Assembly: GCA_019637265.1 (NCBI GenBank)
Contig: JAHBVY010000006.1
Location: forward strand, 1 to 64,000
Source: Polyangiaceae bacterium
Lineage (GTDB): Bacteria; Myxococcota_A; Polyangia; Polyangiales; Polyangiaceae
Length of the DNA stretch: 64,000 nt
Direction of reading: 5' to 3'
This document shows positions 46,987 to 57,284 of this stretch, piece after piece (within the stretch, counting starts at the first letter, position 1; each line of letters begins with the position of its first letter). A program made the position numbers and the translations under genes. A model generated the notes under the pieces. The model saw only the letters and a list, made by a program, of their open reading frames with translations, did no database searches and was not told the origin of the DNA.

Positions 46987-47433
46987 TCAATCGTCATCAT
47001 CGTCGTCGTCATCATCGTCATCGTCGTCTTCGCCGCAGAAGCACTCGGCGCCCTCTTCCGGGGCGCAGGCCTTGCGCTTGGCCTCGTCCTTCTCGATCGA
47101 GTTGATGGAGGGCTCCGCCTTGCACTCCGTCTTCCCCGCCAGCGCGCCGCACTCCGGCTTGTTCGGGTACTTCCACTCGAAGCAGTCACCATCGGGCGAC
47201 TCGAGCGGGATGGCGGGGTTGTCCGTGACCTCGCCCGCCTGCTCTGCGACGCCGCCCAAGGCGTCAGCCGCCAGGACCACCTGGGCGCTCTTCGCTTCGG
47301 CGCCGCTGGAGGTGACGAGCGGGAACGCGATCAAGCCCGCTGCCACGAGCAGCGACAGGGCGAGGCCCACCTGACGCGGTGAGCGATGGCTGGCCGAGAT
47401 GACTTGAGGTTCGGGGCGTGGCTCCATGGCCAA
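46987..47433 (-). CDS. Membrane-anchored or secreted protein ending in an Asp13 tract
   Basis: A 148-residue protein with one N-terminal hydrophobic helix (about 22-42: VGLALSLLVAAGLIAFPLV), an exported domain with five or six cysteines (DGDCFEWKYPNKPECGALAGKTECKAE, KACAPEEGAECFCGED) and thirteen consecutive aspartates before TGA. The Cys pattern suggests a small disulfide-bonded domain; the acidic tail could bind Ca2+. No known family. It is divergent from the large lipoprotein gene at 47497. After the stop, the same frame reads on with a protein-like duplicated segment. Confidence 0.65.
   Translation of the reverse strand: MAMEPRPEPQVISASHRSPRQVGLALSLLVAAGLIAFPLVTSSGAEAKSAQVVLAADALGGVAEQAGEVTDNPAIPLESPDGDCFEWKYPNKPECGALAGKTECKAEPSINSIEKDEAKRKACAPEEGAECFCGEDDDDDDDDDDDDD
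46990..47028 (-). repeat. GAT/GAC trinucleotide tract
   Basis: Thirteen Asp codons mixing GAT and GAC. The mixed codons lower slippage compared with a pure repeat, so the tract is probably maintained for its protein sequence, but its length could still vary between strains. Confidence 0.8.
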
Positions 47434-47496
47434 GCCGTAGCATCGCTCGGGGGGCGCTGGCTATCCCTTCCGTGGCCTTCCGCCGCTCCTCGATGG

Positions 47497-50133
47497 GTGG
47501 CCCTCGCTTCGGCCCTGGTTTTTTTCGGGGGTTTGGCAGGGTGCCGCGAGGCTCGTTCCACGGACCCAAGCCCCGCTAGCAGCAGTGAGGCACCGGACCT
47601 CGACGCGGCCCCGAGCTCCGTGGAAGCCGACGAGGAGGCGCTCGACCCCGCCATCTACCGTCCCGCGTCGACCGTCGCCGCCCCCTCCGAAGACACCCCG
47701 GAGGGGATCGCGGAGCGGCTCCGCGCCGAGCCCGATCACCCGCGCGCCGCCGAGCTGCGTCAGCGTCACGACGCGCTGCTCGCCCCCTGCGTGCCCGCGT
47801 CGACCGTCCCTTCGGGCGCGACGGGTCCTCAAGTCGCCTCCTGTAACCCGGAGCACCCCCTGCTGGCGGAGGGGGTGCTGGCGCGCGCCGAGCGCTACCT
47901 CGCAGAGTGCCTGGATTGCCGCGATCGCAACAGCGTGACGGCGCTCCGCACCCGCATGCGACAAGCGGCCCCCACCGCGCGCCGTGAGCTGGCTTACCGC
48001 AGCCTGGAGCTCGGGCTCGCCGCGGGCGACGTGGCGCTGGCCCAACAGACCATCGCCGATCACGCGAGCCTCGGTGAGCCCTTCCTCGGCTACGCGCGGC
48101 GCAAGCTCTCGCGTCGCTTCTCGCCCGAGGTGCTGGCCGGCGACTTGGGCGACCCGGCTTGCTCGAGCGGCGCGCTGCCCGGCTCCGGCAGCGCCTGGCT
48201 GCTCTCACCGGAGCGCCCTCGCGCCGGTGAGTCGTTCCGAATCCTGACGGTCAGTGAATCCGATTTACCGGGCGCGGTGATCGAGCTTCGAGACACGCGC
48301 GGTGAGCGGCGTGAGAGCGGCCCCGGTGAGCTGCGCCGTGGGGGTGGCCCACCGTGGTTCTGGTGGACGGAGGCGGAGCTGCCGGAGGGGCGCTATCGCG
48401 TCACGCTCACGCGCGAGGGGAGGGTGGTGTCGTGTCGCCGCTTCAACGTGGGGGGGCGCAGCGCGCCGAGCGAGCGCGGGGACGGGGAGCTGTGGCGCGC
48501 CGTGCGCGGTTGGGACCGCGACTACGAGAACCTCTACTCTGCGTGGATCAGCGTGCTGTTCGACGCGCCGGAGGCGACCACCTGGCGCGGTTTCCACAGC
48601 GTGACGCAAGAGCGCGAGCGTAACCTCCTGTTTGGTCACCTGGGGCTCGGGGAAGATCGCGAGGCGGGCGAGAACGCCGTGCGCATGACGCCGGACTGCG
48701 CCGACGCGCCGCATTTCTTCCGCGCCTACTTCGCCTGGAAGCTCGGGCTCCCCTTCGCCTACCACCGCTGTCGGTTTGGCAGCCCCAGCGGCGCACCGAA
48801 GTGCGCGGACTGGACCACGAATCAAGGCGTGGTGGAGGAGCCCAGCAAGCGAACGGAGCGCGCGGGGACCGCCAAGCGCGCTGAGGCTGCTGAGCCCGCT
48901 GTGCGCGCGGAGCCTGACGAAGCCGACGAACCTGGCGAGCTCGCGGTAAAAGACGGTGATCGGGCCGAATCCGTCAGTAAGGCTGACGCAGGTGGAGCCG
49001 ATCGCACGGCGCGAGCCTCCGGCAAGGACGGCGCGCGCCGCGCGGTGCCGTTCGTCCGCTTCAGCGAGCCGCGCGATCCGCCTGGCGTCGAGCTCACGCG
49101 CTTCTTCGGCCTCATCAAGAACGAGATCACCGCGCGCAGCCTGCGCACCGACTTCACGGACAGCGCGACGGACCTTTACCCAGTGCCCCTGACGAAGGAC
49201 GCGCTCCGCCCCGGCGCGGTCTACTCGGATCCGTACGGGCACACCTACACCTTGGTCCGCTGGATCGCGCAGACCGAGAGCAGCCCGGGCGTGCTGCTCG
49301 CCGTCGACGCCCAACCGGACGAGACGCTGAACATCAAGCGCTTCTGGCGCGGCAACTTCCTGTTCTCCGCGGTGAGTCGTCGCGAGGGGCACGGCTTCAA
49401 GGCGTTTCGCCCCATCGTGCAAAGTGACGTGCCCGGCCAGGTGCGGCAAGAGCTGAGCCTCCTCAGCAACGCGCAGATCGCTCTGGCGCGCGGCTACGGT
49501 AACTACAGCGCTGAGCAAGCAGCGCTCGATGTGCCTGGCTTCTACGGCAGGATGGAGCAGCTCATCAATCCATCGCCGCTGTCGCCGGTGACGGCGTACA
49601 AGGAGCTTCACCGCGCGCTCCACCGTCAGCTCCGTCAGCGCGTGCGCGAGATCGACTTGGCGGAGGAGTACCGGCGCCGGAACCCCGGTGAGGTGATCCC
49701 GATGCCTGAAGGTCAGGCTATTTTCCGAACCACCGGGCCGTGGGAAGCGCTCAGCACGCCGTGCCGTGATCTGCGGCTGCTCGTCGGCGTGGACGCGTTG
49801 CGCGACTTCCCGGAGCAGGTGATCCGCGTCGCCCCTCAGTCCGACGTGCTGCGGGAGCACCTCGCCGCGCTGCATCGTAAATGGTCAGCTGAGATGATTT
49901 TCAGCTACACCCGGAGCGATGGCGTGAAGCAGCGCCTGACGCTGGCGGAGGCGCTCGGTCGCGTCACCGCGCTCGAGCTGGGGTGGAACCCCAATGACTG
50001 CCCCGAGCGGCGCTGGGGCGCGCCGGAGGGCAGCGCGGAGGCCAGTGCCTGCACGTCGCGCGCGCCCGAGGAGCAAGCCAAGCGCATGGAAGCCTTCCGC
50101 CATTGGTTCGCGCGCCGCTACAGCTGCGGCTGA
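47497..50133 (+). CDS. Large lipoprotein with transglutaminase/papain-like core (proposed)
   Basis: An 878-residue protein from GTG 47497; the signal VALASALVFFGGLAGC has its lipobox partly encoded by a dispersed repeat. ATG 47386 is an alternative but overlaps the divergent gene. The first 300 residues are helical then beta-rich (SGSAWLLSPERPRAGESFRI). The later part contains PDCADAPHFFRAYFAWKLGLPFAYH, then after a charged, variable linker YGHTYTLVRW and LLAVDAQPDETLNI: Cys, His and Asp in the order and spacing style of transglutaminase-like papain folds. That domain call is my inference. The linker contains a palindromic element. Confidence 0.65.
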   Translation: MALASALVFFGGLAGCREARSTDPSPASSSEAPDLDAAPSSVEADEEALDPAIYRPASTVAAPSEDTPEGIAERLRAEPDHPRAAELRQRHDALLAPCVPASTVPSGATGPQVASCNPEHPLLAEGVLARAERYLAECLDCRDRNSVTALRTRMRQAAPTARRELAYRSLELGLAAGDVALAQQTIADHASLGEPFLGYARRKLSRRFSPEVLAGDLGDPACSSGALPGSGSAWLLSPERPRAGESFRILTVSESDLPGAVIELRDTRGERRESGPGELRRGGGPPWFWWTEAELPEGRYRVTLTREGRVVSCRRFNVGGRSAPSERGDGELWRAVRGWDRDYENLYSAWISVLFDAPEATTWRGFHSVTQERERNLLFGHLGLGEDREAGENAVRMTPDCADAPHFFRAYFAWKLGLPFAYHRCRFGSPSGAPKCADWTTNQGVVEEPSKRTERAGTAKRAEAAEPAVRAEPDEADEPGELAVKDGDRAESVSKADAGGADRTARASGKDGARRAVPFVRFSEPRDPPGVELTRFFGLIKNEITARSLRTDFTDSATDLYPVPLTKDALRPGAVYSDPYGHTYTLVRWIAQTESSPGVLLAVDAQPDETLNIKRFWRGNFLFSAVSRREGHGFKAFRPIVQSDVPGQVRQELSLLSNAQIALARGYGNYSAEQAALDVPGFYGRMEQLINPSPLSPVTAYKELHRALHRQLRQRVREIDLAEEYRRRNPGEVIPMPEGQAIFRTTGPWEALSTPCRDLRLLVGVDALRDFPEQVIRVAPQSDVLREHLAALHRKWSAEMIFSYTRSDGVKQRLTLAEALGRVTALELGWNPNDCPERRWGAPEGSAEASACTSRAPEEQAKRMEAFRHWFARRYSCG
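47519..47538. repeat. Dispersed intergenic repeat, copy 11, inside a signal peptide
   Basis: Seven T, C, GGGGGTTTGGCA. If translation starts at 47386 or 47497, this copy encodes VFFGGLA of the lipobox region. It is the only copy that appears to lie in coding sequence. Confidence 0.75.
48972..48988. repeat. GTCAG-N5-CTGAC palindrome inside the linker of the large lipoprotein
   Basis: CGTCAG-TAAGG-CTGACG, encoding SVSKADA in a disordered, charged insert between the putative catalytic Cys and His blocks. Confidence 0.7.
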
Positions 50134-50173
50134 GGTGCGCCGCCCGAGGCGCGGCGTGCGTTGCGAGATCGGG

Positions 50174-50190
50174 TTTTGGGGGTTTGGCAC
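50174..50190. repeat. Dispersed intergenic repeat, copy 12
   Basis: TTTTGGGGGTTTGGCAC then GGCGCTAC; between co-oriented genes, very close to the copy at 58581 (GGCGCTCG follows there). Confidence 0.8.
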
Positions 50191-50255
50191 GGCGCTACAC
50201 GGCTGTGCGGCGATGCGTCGACGGCTCGCGCTGGGTGTGCTTAGGTCGCGCCGCT

Positions 50256-51116
50256 ATGAGCTCAGTCATCGTCCCTCGTCGCAGCGTGCTCTACATGCCC
50301 GGCTCGAACAGCCGCGCGCTGGAGAAGGCGAAGAGCCTCCCGGCGGATGGCCTGATCCTCGATTTGGAGGACGCGACGGCGCCGGACAAGAAGGAGGAAG
50401 CGCGCGAGCTGGTGTGCCAAGCGGTGGCGGCGGGCGGCTACGGCTCACGCGAGCTCTTGATCCGCATCAACGGCCTCGACACCGCGTGGGGGGAGGCGGA
50501 CGCGCGCGCCGCCGCGGCGACGCCGTGTCACGGGATCTTGCTCCCCAAGGTGGAGCGCCCAGAAGAGGTGGTGGCGCTCGCCGAGCTCACCCAGGCCTCG
50601 CGCGCGGGTCTCTGGTGCATGCTGGAGACGCCGCTCGGGGTGCTGAACGCGCAGGCCATCGCCAGCGCGCACCCACGGCTTCAGGGCTTCGTGATGGGCA
50701 CCAGCGACCTGACCAAGGACTTGTACGCGCGCCACACGCCGAACCGGCTCCCGATGCTCACCTCGCTCAGCCTGTGCCTGCTCGCGGCGCGCGCTCACGG
50801 CCTCGCCATCCTCGACGGCGTGCACCTCGACCTGAACGACGAAGCGGGGTTTCGAGCGAGCTGCGTGCAGGGGCTCGAGCTCGGCTTCGACGGCAAGACG
50901 TTGATCCACCCGAAGCAGATCGAGCCGTGCAACGAGGTGTTCGCGCCAGATCCCGGCGCCGTGGAGGAGGCGCGCCGCGTCATCGTGGCCTATGAGGCCG
51001 CGCTCGCCGAGGGCAAGAACGTGTGCCTCGTGGACGGCAAGTTGGTGGAGAACCTGCACGCCGCCGCGGCGCGCCGTTTGGTGAGTGTGGCTGACGCCAT
51101 CAGTCAGCGCAGCTGA
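50256..51116 (+). CDS. HpcH/HpaI-CitE family lyase (malyl-CoA/citramalyl-CoA lyase-like)
   Basis: A 286-residue TIM-barrel enzyme. RRSVLYMPGSNSRALEKAKSLPADGLILDLEDATAPDKKEEAR is the CitE N-terminus with the metal-binding acidic residues; RINGLDT, ILLPKVERPEEV, CMLETPLGVLNA with the catalytic/metal Glu, and FDGKTLIHPKQIEPCNEVF follow. Members cleave (S)-citramalyl-CoA, malyl-CoA or similar thioesters. Substrate is not decided by sequence. ATG 50256 follows a dispersed repeat. Confidence 0.9.
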   Translation: MSSVIVPRRSVLYMPGSNSRALEKAKSLPADGLILDLEDATAPDKKEEARELVCQAVAAGGYGSRELLIRINGLDTAWGEADARAAAATPCHGILLPKVERPEEVVALAELTQASRAGLWCMLETPLGVLNAQAIASAHPRLQGFVMGTSDLTKDLYARHTPNRLPMLTSLSLCLLAARAHGLAILDGVHLDLNDEAGFRASCVQGLELGFDGKTLIHPKQIEPCNEVFAPDPGAVEEARRVIVAYEAALAEGKNVCLVDGKLVENLHAAAARRLVSVADAISQRS

Positions 51117-51122
51117 TTGGTA

Positions 51123-51166
51123 GTGACGCGCGGCGCCGAACAGCGCACCCCAACCCCCAAAAAAAA
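51123..51166. repeat. Dispersed intergenic repeat, copy 13 (with GTGACGCGCGGCGCCG arm)
   Basis: The 16-base arm, a short spacer, then CCAACCCCCAAAAAAAA. Partner of the copy at 35765. Convergent gap between the lyase and prfC. Confidence 0.85.
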
Positions 51167-51205
51167 GAGAATGAACCAGCGCGGGCAGCGTTCGGGGGCG
51201 CGCGC

Positions 51206-52786
<1,581 letters not shown>

Positions 52787-52958
52787 GGCTGCCTCTCGGG
52801 AGGGCCGGCTTAGCACCTAATTCGCGCGGCGGATCGGCGCTCGGTGGCTCGATGTGGGTCGCGCCTGGGAGGCGGCGCCTGGGGGATTCGCGCGTCCTGT
52901 GCTTGGCGGCGCCTCACGAAATCTTGGAGCTTTGCGCGTGGCGCCTTATGAAAGCCCG

Positions 52959-54173
52959 ATGCCGCCCCTGCCAGCGAGTCGTGAGGCGACCGCGGAGCTC
53001 GAGCGCCGGATCGAGCGCTCGCTCAGTCGGGGCTTGGCGGCGCGCTGGCCGTTCCCGGAGGACGAGGGGCGGCGGCTCCACCTCTCGGCGGGCGATCACC
53101 TCAGCTGGGTGATCGAGAGCCGCGGTGGGCGCGTCGTGTGGCGCGCGCGGCGGCCCCGCTCGGCGGACGCCCAGGTGCACACGGATCTGCACACCTTGGC
53201 CGAGCTGCTCGAGGGGCAGCGCTCCGGCGTGGAGCTTTGGCTCAAGGGGTACCTTCGGGTGCGCGGCTCCATCGCCCTGGCGCTGAAGCTCGAGGCGCTG
53301 ATTCAGGCGCCGCGCCCGGCGCACTTCTCGCGCCCGCGGCGGGTGAGGGCGGGCGGCATCGACACCTTCATCCTCGAAGCGGGCGAGCAGCGGGGGAGCG
53401 AGCCGCCGGTGATCTTGCTCCACGGGCTCGGCGCCACCCTGGCCTCGATGCTACCCACGCTGGCCGCGCTGTCGGAGACGCGCCGGGTGATCGCGGCGGA
53501 TCTGCCCGGGTTCGGTGACAGCGACAAGCCGCTCGTGGCGTACGACGCGCGCTTCTTCGCGCGCTGGGCGGTGGATCTATTGGACGCGCTCGGTATCGAG
53601 CGCGCGAGCTTCGTGGGCAACTCCATGGGTGGCCGCATCTCCATCGAGGTGGGGCTCCGCTACCCGGAGCGCGTGGCGAAGCTCGCGCTGTATTGCCCGG
53701 CGGTCGCGTTCCGTCGCCTGCGTCAGCTGGTGCCGTTGGTGCGCCTCGCGCGGCCGGAGCTGGGCGTGGTGCCGCTCGCGGTGCCGCGGCGGGTGATGCT
53801 GGCGGTGATGCAGCAGATCTTCTCCAAGCCCGATCGGGTGCCGGCGCCGTGGTTCGACGCGGCGGCTGACGAGTTCTCGCGGGTGTTCGCGACGCGCCGC
53901 GGGCGCATCGCGCTGTTCTCCGCCGCGCGCCAGATCTACCTCGATAGTCCTTTTGGAGACCGGGGGTTCTGGGAGCAGCTCCGGGGCCTCACGCCGCCCG
54001 CGCTGTTCGTGTGGGGCGACCGCGACGTGCTGATCCCGAGCGGCTTCGCGCGTCACGTGGAAGAGGCGCTGCCGAGCGCCGTGTCTCGTGTGCTCGAAGA
54101 TTGCGGGCACGTGCCGCAGTTCGAGCTACCTCACGTGCTGCACCCGCTGGTGCTGAGCTTCCTCGACGGTTGA
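52959..54173 (+). CDS. SCP2-like sterol-binding domain fused to alpha/beta hydrolase
   Basis: A 404-residue protein. Residues about 20-110 resemble an SCP2 lipid-binding domain (DHLSWVIESRGGRVVWRAR, DLHTLAELLEGQRSGVELWLKGYLRVRG). Residues about 125-400 are an alpha/beta hydrolase: ILLHGLGATLASM, IAADLPGFGDSDKP, nucleophile FVGNSMGGRIS near residue 221, acid in FVWGDRDVLIPS and His in LEDCGHVPQFE. The fusion suggests hydrolysis of a lipid or steroid ester presented by the SCP2 part. The start could also be GTG 52938. Confidence 0.87.
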   Translation: MPPLPASREATAELERRIERSLSRGLAARWPFPEDEGRRLHLSAGDHLSWVIESRGGRVVWRARRPRSADAQVHTDLHTLAELLEGQRSGVELWLKGYLRVRGSIALALKLEALIQAPRPAHFSRPRRVRAGGIDTFILEAGEQRGSEPPVILLHGLGATLASMLPTLAALSETRRVIAADLPGFGDSDKPLVAYDARFFARWAVDLLDALGIERASFVGNSMGGRISIEVGLRYPERVAKLALYCPAVAFRRLRQLVPLVRLARPELGVVPLAVPRRVMLAVMQQIFSKPDRVPAPWFDAAADEFSRVFATRRGRIALFSAARQIYLDSPFGDRGFWEQLRGLTPPALFVWGDRDVLIPSGFARHVEEALPSAVSRVLEDCGHVPQFELPHVLHPLVLSFLDG

Positions 54174-54441
54174 GGTCTTGTGAGCCTGCGCGCTGCCCGA
54201 GCCGTGCTCGCCGTGGAGCGCCTCGGTTGCGCGGCGCTCGCGACCGCGCCGAGCGGCTACGTGGGACCCTACCTGCACCCGCGGCGCGCTGCGCTTTCAA
54301 GGGCTCGGTTTTGGTACCACGTTCGGGCGCTTCGGCTAAGCTGCCCGCGGGATGCGGATCGCAGGCACGGCGCCACGGCTCGAGGAAGCGGCTCAAGGCC
54401 TCCGGTGCTGCGCGGGGGCGCGCCTCACGGGAGGCCGCTGA

Positions 54442-54984
54442 GTGGCCGCGCGTAAGCCGCCGCCGCTGCCCGCGCGGCCATCGGTCAGGGCACCTCATGA
54501 GCCAGCGCGGGCCCCAGGCTCCGCGAGCGAGCTCACGACCCGGCGTCCGCCGCCCGCCGCGCCAGCGCGCGCGGGGGCTGAAGGGAGCGCCCCGCCCGGC
54601 GCCCCCGTCGCGCGTACACCCGAGCGGGGTGGAGCGCGCCGCGGGAGGTCGGACAAGGAGCCGCTCGACACCTTGGCCATCGACTTCGGCTGGGAGCTGT
54701 CATCACCCTCCGCGCCCCGCGCGGCTCCCAAGCCGCCGCGCCGCGGTCCACCCATCGCGCCGAGCCCATCGTCAGTGTCCAGTCCTTCATCGGGGTCCAG
54801 CGCGGCGTCCGAGCCTCGGTCGCGCCGCAAGCCGGGCCCCCCGCTGCCAGAGCCTCGCGCGGCGCAGCCCACCCTGCTCGAGATCGACCCCTTGCAGTAC
54901 GATCGTGAGGTCGAGAGCGCGCGGGAGGCGATGCCCACCTTACGGGAGCTGGATCCCCTGAAGTACGACCGTGAGGTCGACTGA
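54442..54984 (+). CDS. Putative disordered protein with duplicated LDPLKYDREV motif
   Basis: A 180-residue Pro/Ala/Ser/Arg-rich frame from GTG 54442. Little fold is visible, but PTLLEIDPLQYDREVE and PTLRELDPLKYDREVD form a clean duplicated motif at the C-terminus, and LDTLAIDFGWEL looks like a conserved short segment, which argues for a real gene. It ends 46 bases before the sigma54 activator. The 268 bases upstream (54174-54441) contain no other convincing gene. Confidence 0.45.
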   Translation: MAARKPPPLPARPSVRAPHEPARAPGSASELTTRRPPPAAPARAGAEGSAPPGAPVARTPERGGARRGRSDKEPLDTLAIDFGWELSSPSAPRAAPKPPRRGPPIAPSPSSVSSPSSGSSAASEPRSRRKPGPPLPEPRAAQPTLLEIDPLQYDREVESAREAMPTLRELDPLKYDREVD

Positions 54985-55030
54985 CGTCACCGCGGGCGCC
55001 TTGGCTCGCGCTGAACTGGTTTGAGGTGTC

Positions 55031-56347
55031 ATGACGCTCCGTTCGCTCCTGCTCGGCGCCTTGACGGAGATGGCGGGCGCTGCGGTGGTGCTCGATCCGC
55101 GGCTGCGCATCGTGGAGCGCACTCAGGCGGCGCTGGCGCTCACCGGCAGCCCCCTCACGCTCGGCGCGCTGGCGCCCAAGCTGCTGTGCGGTGAGTCAGG
55201 TGCCCGTCCTATCGCGGAGGCGCTGGCGGCGGGGCGAGCGGGCGTGGGGCGGCTCACCCGGCTCGGGGAAGATGGCCGCGCGCGCGTGCTGGTGGTGCGC
55301 GCGGTGCCGCTAGGGACACCGCCCGAGGGTTGGCTCCTGGTGCTCACGCCGGAGCCGACGGACATGGCGGGCGAGGGCGCGGTGTCGTTTCATGGGATCC
55401 GCACGCGGGATCCACGGATGAAGGCGCTGTTCGCCGACATCACCAAGGTGGCCTTGGCTGACTCCAGCGTGGTGATCCGCGGGGAGACGGGGAGCGGGAA
55501 GGAGCTGGTCGCCGCTGCGCTGCACGCCGAGTCGGGCCGCCGCTCCGCGCCGTTCCGTGCGCTGAACTGCGCCGCGCTCCCGGCGCAGCTGCTCGAGAGT
55601 GAGCTGTTTGGTCACGCGCGGGGGGCGTTCACCGGCGCCGTGCGTGACTATGAGGGTCACTTCCGGATGGCGCACCGCGGGACGCTGTTCTTGGATGAGG
55701 TGGCGGAGCTGCCGCTCGAGATCCAGGCGAAGCTGCTGCGGGTGTTGCAAGAGCGCACGGTGCTGCCGCTCGGCGGTCGCGACCCCATCCCGGTGGACGT
55801 GCGGGTGCTGGCGGCGACGCACAGGTCGCTGCGCGCGGAGGTGGCCGCTGGTAGATTCCGCGCGGATTTGATGTATCGCCTGCGGGTGATCCCGCTGTTC
55901 CTGCCGGCGCTGCGCGAGCGCGCGGGGGACATCGAGCTCTTGAGCCACCACTTCATCTCCCAGCTGGGCGCGCGTGGCGTGAGGGTGGTGAAGGGGCTCA
56001 GCCCCGGTGCTCTCGCGGCGCTCGCTCGTTACCCCTGGCCTGGCAATGTGCGCGAGCTGATGAACGCCATCGAGTACGCCTTCGTGATGGGCACGGGGGA
56101 GCTCTTGACGGAGGACGAGCTCCCGCCAGAAATCCGCGGTGAAGAGCCGGGCGCCATCCCGCTCAATGACGGACCGAGTGACGCGCTCCAGGATCTGCCG
56201 AGCGCCTCGGAGCTCCCCAAGGAGGCGCGGCGTCTACTTCAGGCGCTGGAGCGCGCCGGCGGCAGCCGCGAGCGCGCCGCCAAGAGCCTCGGCATCAGCC
56301 GCTCCACCCTGTGGCGTCGGCTCCAGCGCTACGGGTTAGGGAGCTAG
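55031..56347 (+). CDS. Sigma54-dependent enhancer-binding protein
   Basis: A 438-residue activator. Residues 1-110 are a PAS-like sensor (MAGAAVVLDPRLRIVERTQAALALTG). Residues about 125-365 are the AAA+ domain: Walker A GETGSGKE near residue 153, ESELFGHARGAFTGA with the sigma54-contacting GAFTGA intact near residue 198, Walker B GTLFLDEVAEL, and RFRADLMYRLRVIPLFLPALRER. Residues about 398-437 are a Fis-type HTH (RERAAKSLGISRSTLWRRLQRYG). No receiver domain, so it is not a two-component regulator. Its neighbour operon has a sigma54 promoter, making it the likely activator. Confidence 0.93.
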   Translation: MTLRSLLLGALTEMAGAAVVLDPRLRIVERTQAALALTGSPLTLGALAPKLLCGESGARPIAEALAAGRAGVGRLTRLGEDGRARVLVVRAVPLGTPPEGWLLVLTPEPTDMAGEGAVSFHGIRTRDPRMKALFADITKVALADSSVVIRGETGSGKELVAAALHAESGRRSAPFRALNCAALPAQLLESELFGHARGAFTGAVRDYEGHFRMAHRGTLFLDEVAELPLEIQAKLLRVLQERTVLPLGGRDPIPVDVRVLAATHRSLRAEVAAGRFRADLMYRLRVIPLFLPALRERAGDIELLSHHFISQLGARGVRVVKGLSPGALAALARYPWPGNVRELMNAIEYAFVMGTGELLTEDELPPEIRGEEPGAIPLNDGPSDALQDLPSASELPKEARRLLQALERAGGSRERAAKSLGISRSTLWRRLQRYGLGS

Positions 56348-56356
56348 GCGCTGCCC

Positions 56357-56797
56357 CTACAGGCTGGCGTCAGCGGGCGATAGTGCGTCCCGCTGGCGGA
56401 CGCGGGTGAACACCAGCATCCCGACAATCATACTGACGGTGAACAAGAGCGCCTGACGGCTGAGGCCGCCCATCGCCACCAGGGCGGGGCCTGGGCAGTA
56501 GCCGCCGAGCGCCCACCCAACCCCAAAAATCCCTGAGCCGATCAAGAGCCGACGATCGAGATCGCGCCGCGTGGGCAGCTCGAAGTGCCCGCTGAACAGC
56601 GGCGAGGGGCGCCGCAAGACCAGGCGATACAGCACGAAGTGCACCCCGATGGCGCCGAGCATCACGAAGGCGAGGCTCGGGTCCCAGCGCCCTGCCAGAT
56701 CCAAGAAGCCAATCACCTTGGCGGGCTGCGTCATCCCCGAGAGCGCGAGCCCCACCGAGAACAAGAGCCCCGCGAAGAGCGCCGCGACGTGCCTCAC
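56357..56797 (-). CDS. YeeE/YedE-family membrane protein (DUF6691-like half)
   Basis: A 146-residue integral membrane protein with about four helices. [45 protein letters not shown] and [25 protein letters not shown] are the hallmarks; the second block holds the conserved Cys of the thiosulfate/sulfur-transport family. Start is GTG 56797 overlapping the previous stop (GTGA). It pairs with the upstream YeeE half, as these two-gene transporters usually do. Confidence 0.88.
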   Translation of the reverse strand: MRHVAALFAGLLFSVGLALSGMTQPAKVIGFLDLAGRWDPSLAFVMLGAIGVHFVLYRLVLRRPSPLFSGHFELPTRRDLDRRLLIGSGIFGVGWALGGYCPGPALVAMGGLSRQALLFTVSMIVGMLVFTRVRQRDALSPADASL

Positions 56798-57237
56798 GAA
56801 GCGCTCCCCAGCAGGTGGTGGACGATGAAGGTGGTGACCATCGCGGTGACCATGAAGGTGCCGGTCGCGGCGAGCGAGCGCGGCGAGAGTCGACTGATCC
56901 CGCACACCCCGTGACCGCTGGTGCAGCCCGAGCCGAGGCGCGCCCCGAAGCCGACCAGCAGCCCCGCCACGATCACGACGGGCCAGCTGACGTTCGTCTC
57001 CACCGCGAGCGCCGATGGGAACAGCCAGAACAGCGGGAGCCCGCCGCCGATGAGGCCCACCAAGAACAGCGCGCGCCAGGCGCGGTCTGAGGCGCGGGGG
57101 GATAGCAGTGAGCCCAGGATGCCGCTGATGCCCGCCACGCGGCCGTGGCTGAGTAGGAGCAAGCTGGCGCTGAGGCCGATCAGCGCGCCGCCGAGGGCGG
57201 CGGAGCCAGGGGTAAAGCGATCGAAGGCGATGTCCAT
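56794..57237 (-). CDS. YeeE/YedE-family sulfur-compound transporter protein
   Basis: A 147-residue integral membrane protein with about four helices. [29 protein letters not shown] and [35 protein letters not shown] are the family signatures, with the Cys residues of [10 protein letters not shown] lining the thiosulfate path in characterised YeeE. It is followed with overlap by the DUF6691-like partner and preceded by the persulfide dioxygenase gene 47 bases away, so the three are one operon. Confidence 0.9.
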   Translation of the reverse strand: MDIAFDRFTPGSAALGGALIGLSASLLLLSHGRVAGISGILGSLLSPRASDRAWRALFLVGLIGGGLPLFWLFPSALAVETNVSWPVVIVAGLLVGFGARLGSGCTSGHGVCGISRLSPRSLAATGTFMVTAMVTTFIVHHLLGSAS

Positions 57238-57284
57238 GGGCGTCTGATCCGTGAAGGAGTCCGGTTAATGTCTGGGTGACTGAC

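Noticed and set aside
54180-54455. 91-residue plus-strand frame between the hydrolase and the disordered protein
   Set aside because: Composition is Arg/Ala junk, no ribosome-binding site, no conserved block.
56505-56535. CCCAACCCCAAAAATCCC, resembling the dispersed repeat core
   Set aside because: It lies in the coding region of the YeeE/YedE half (residues of the conserved [11 protein letters not shown] block), has only four C and no flanking match; best read as chance.
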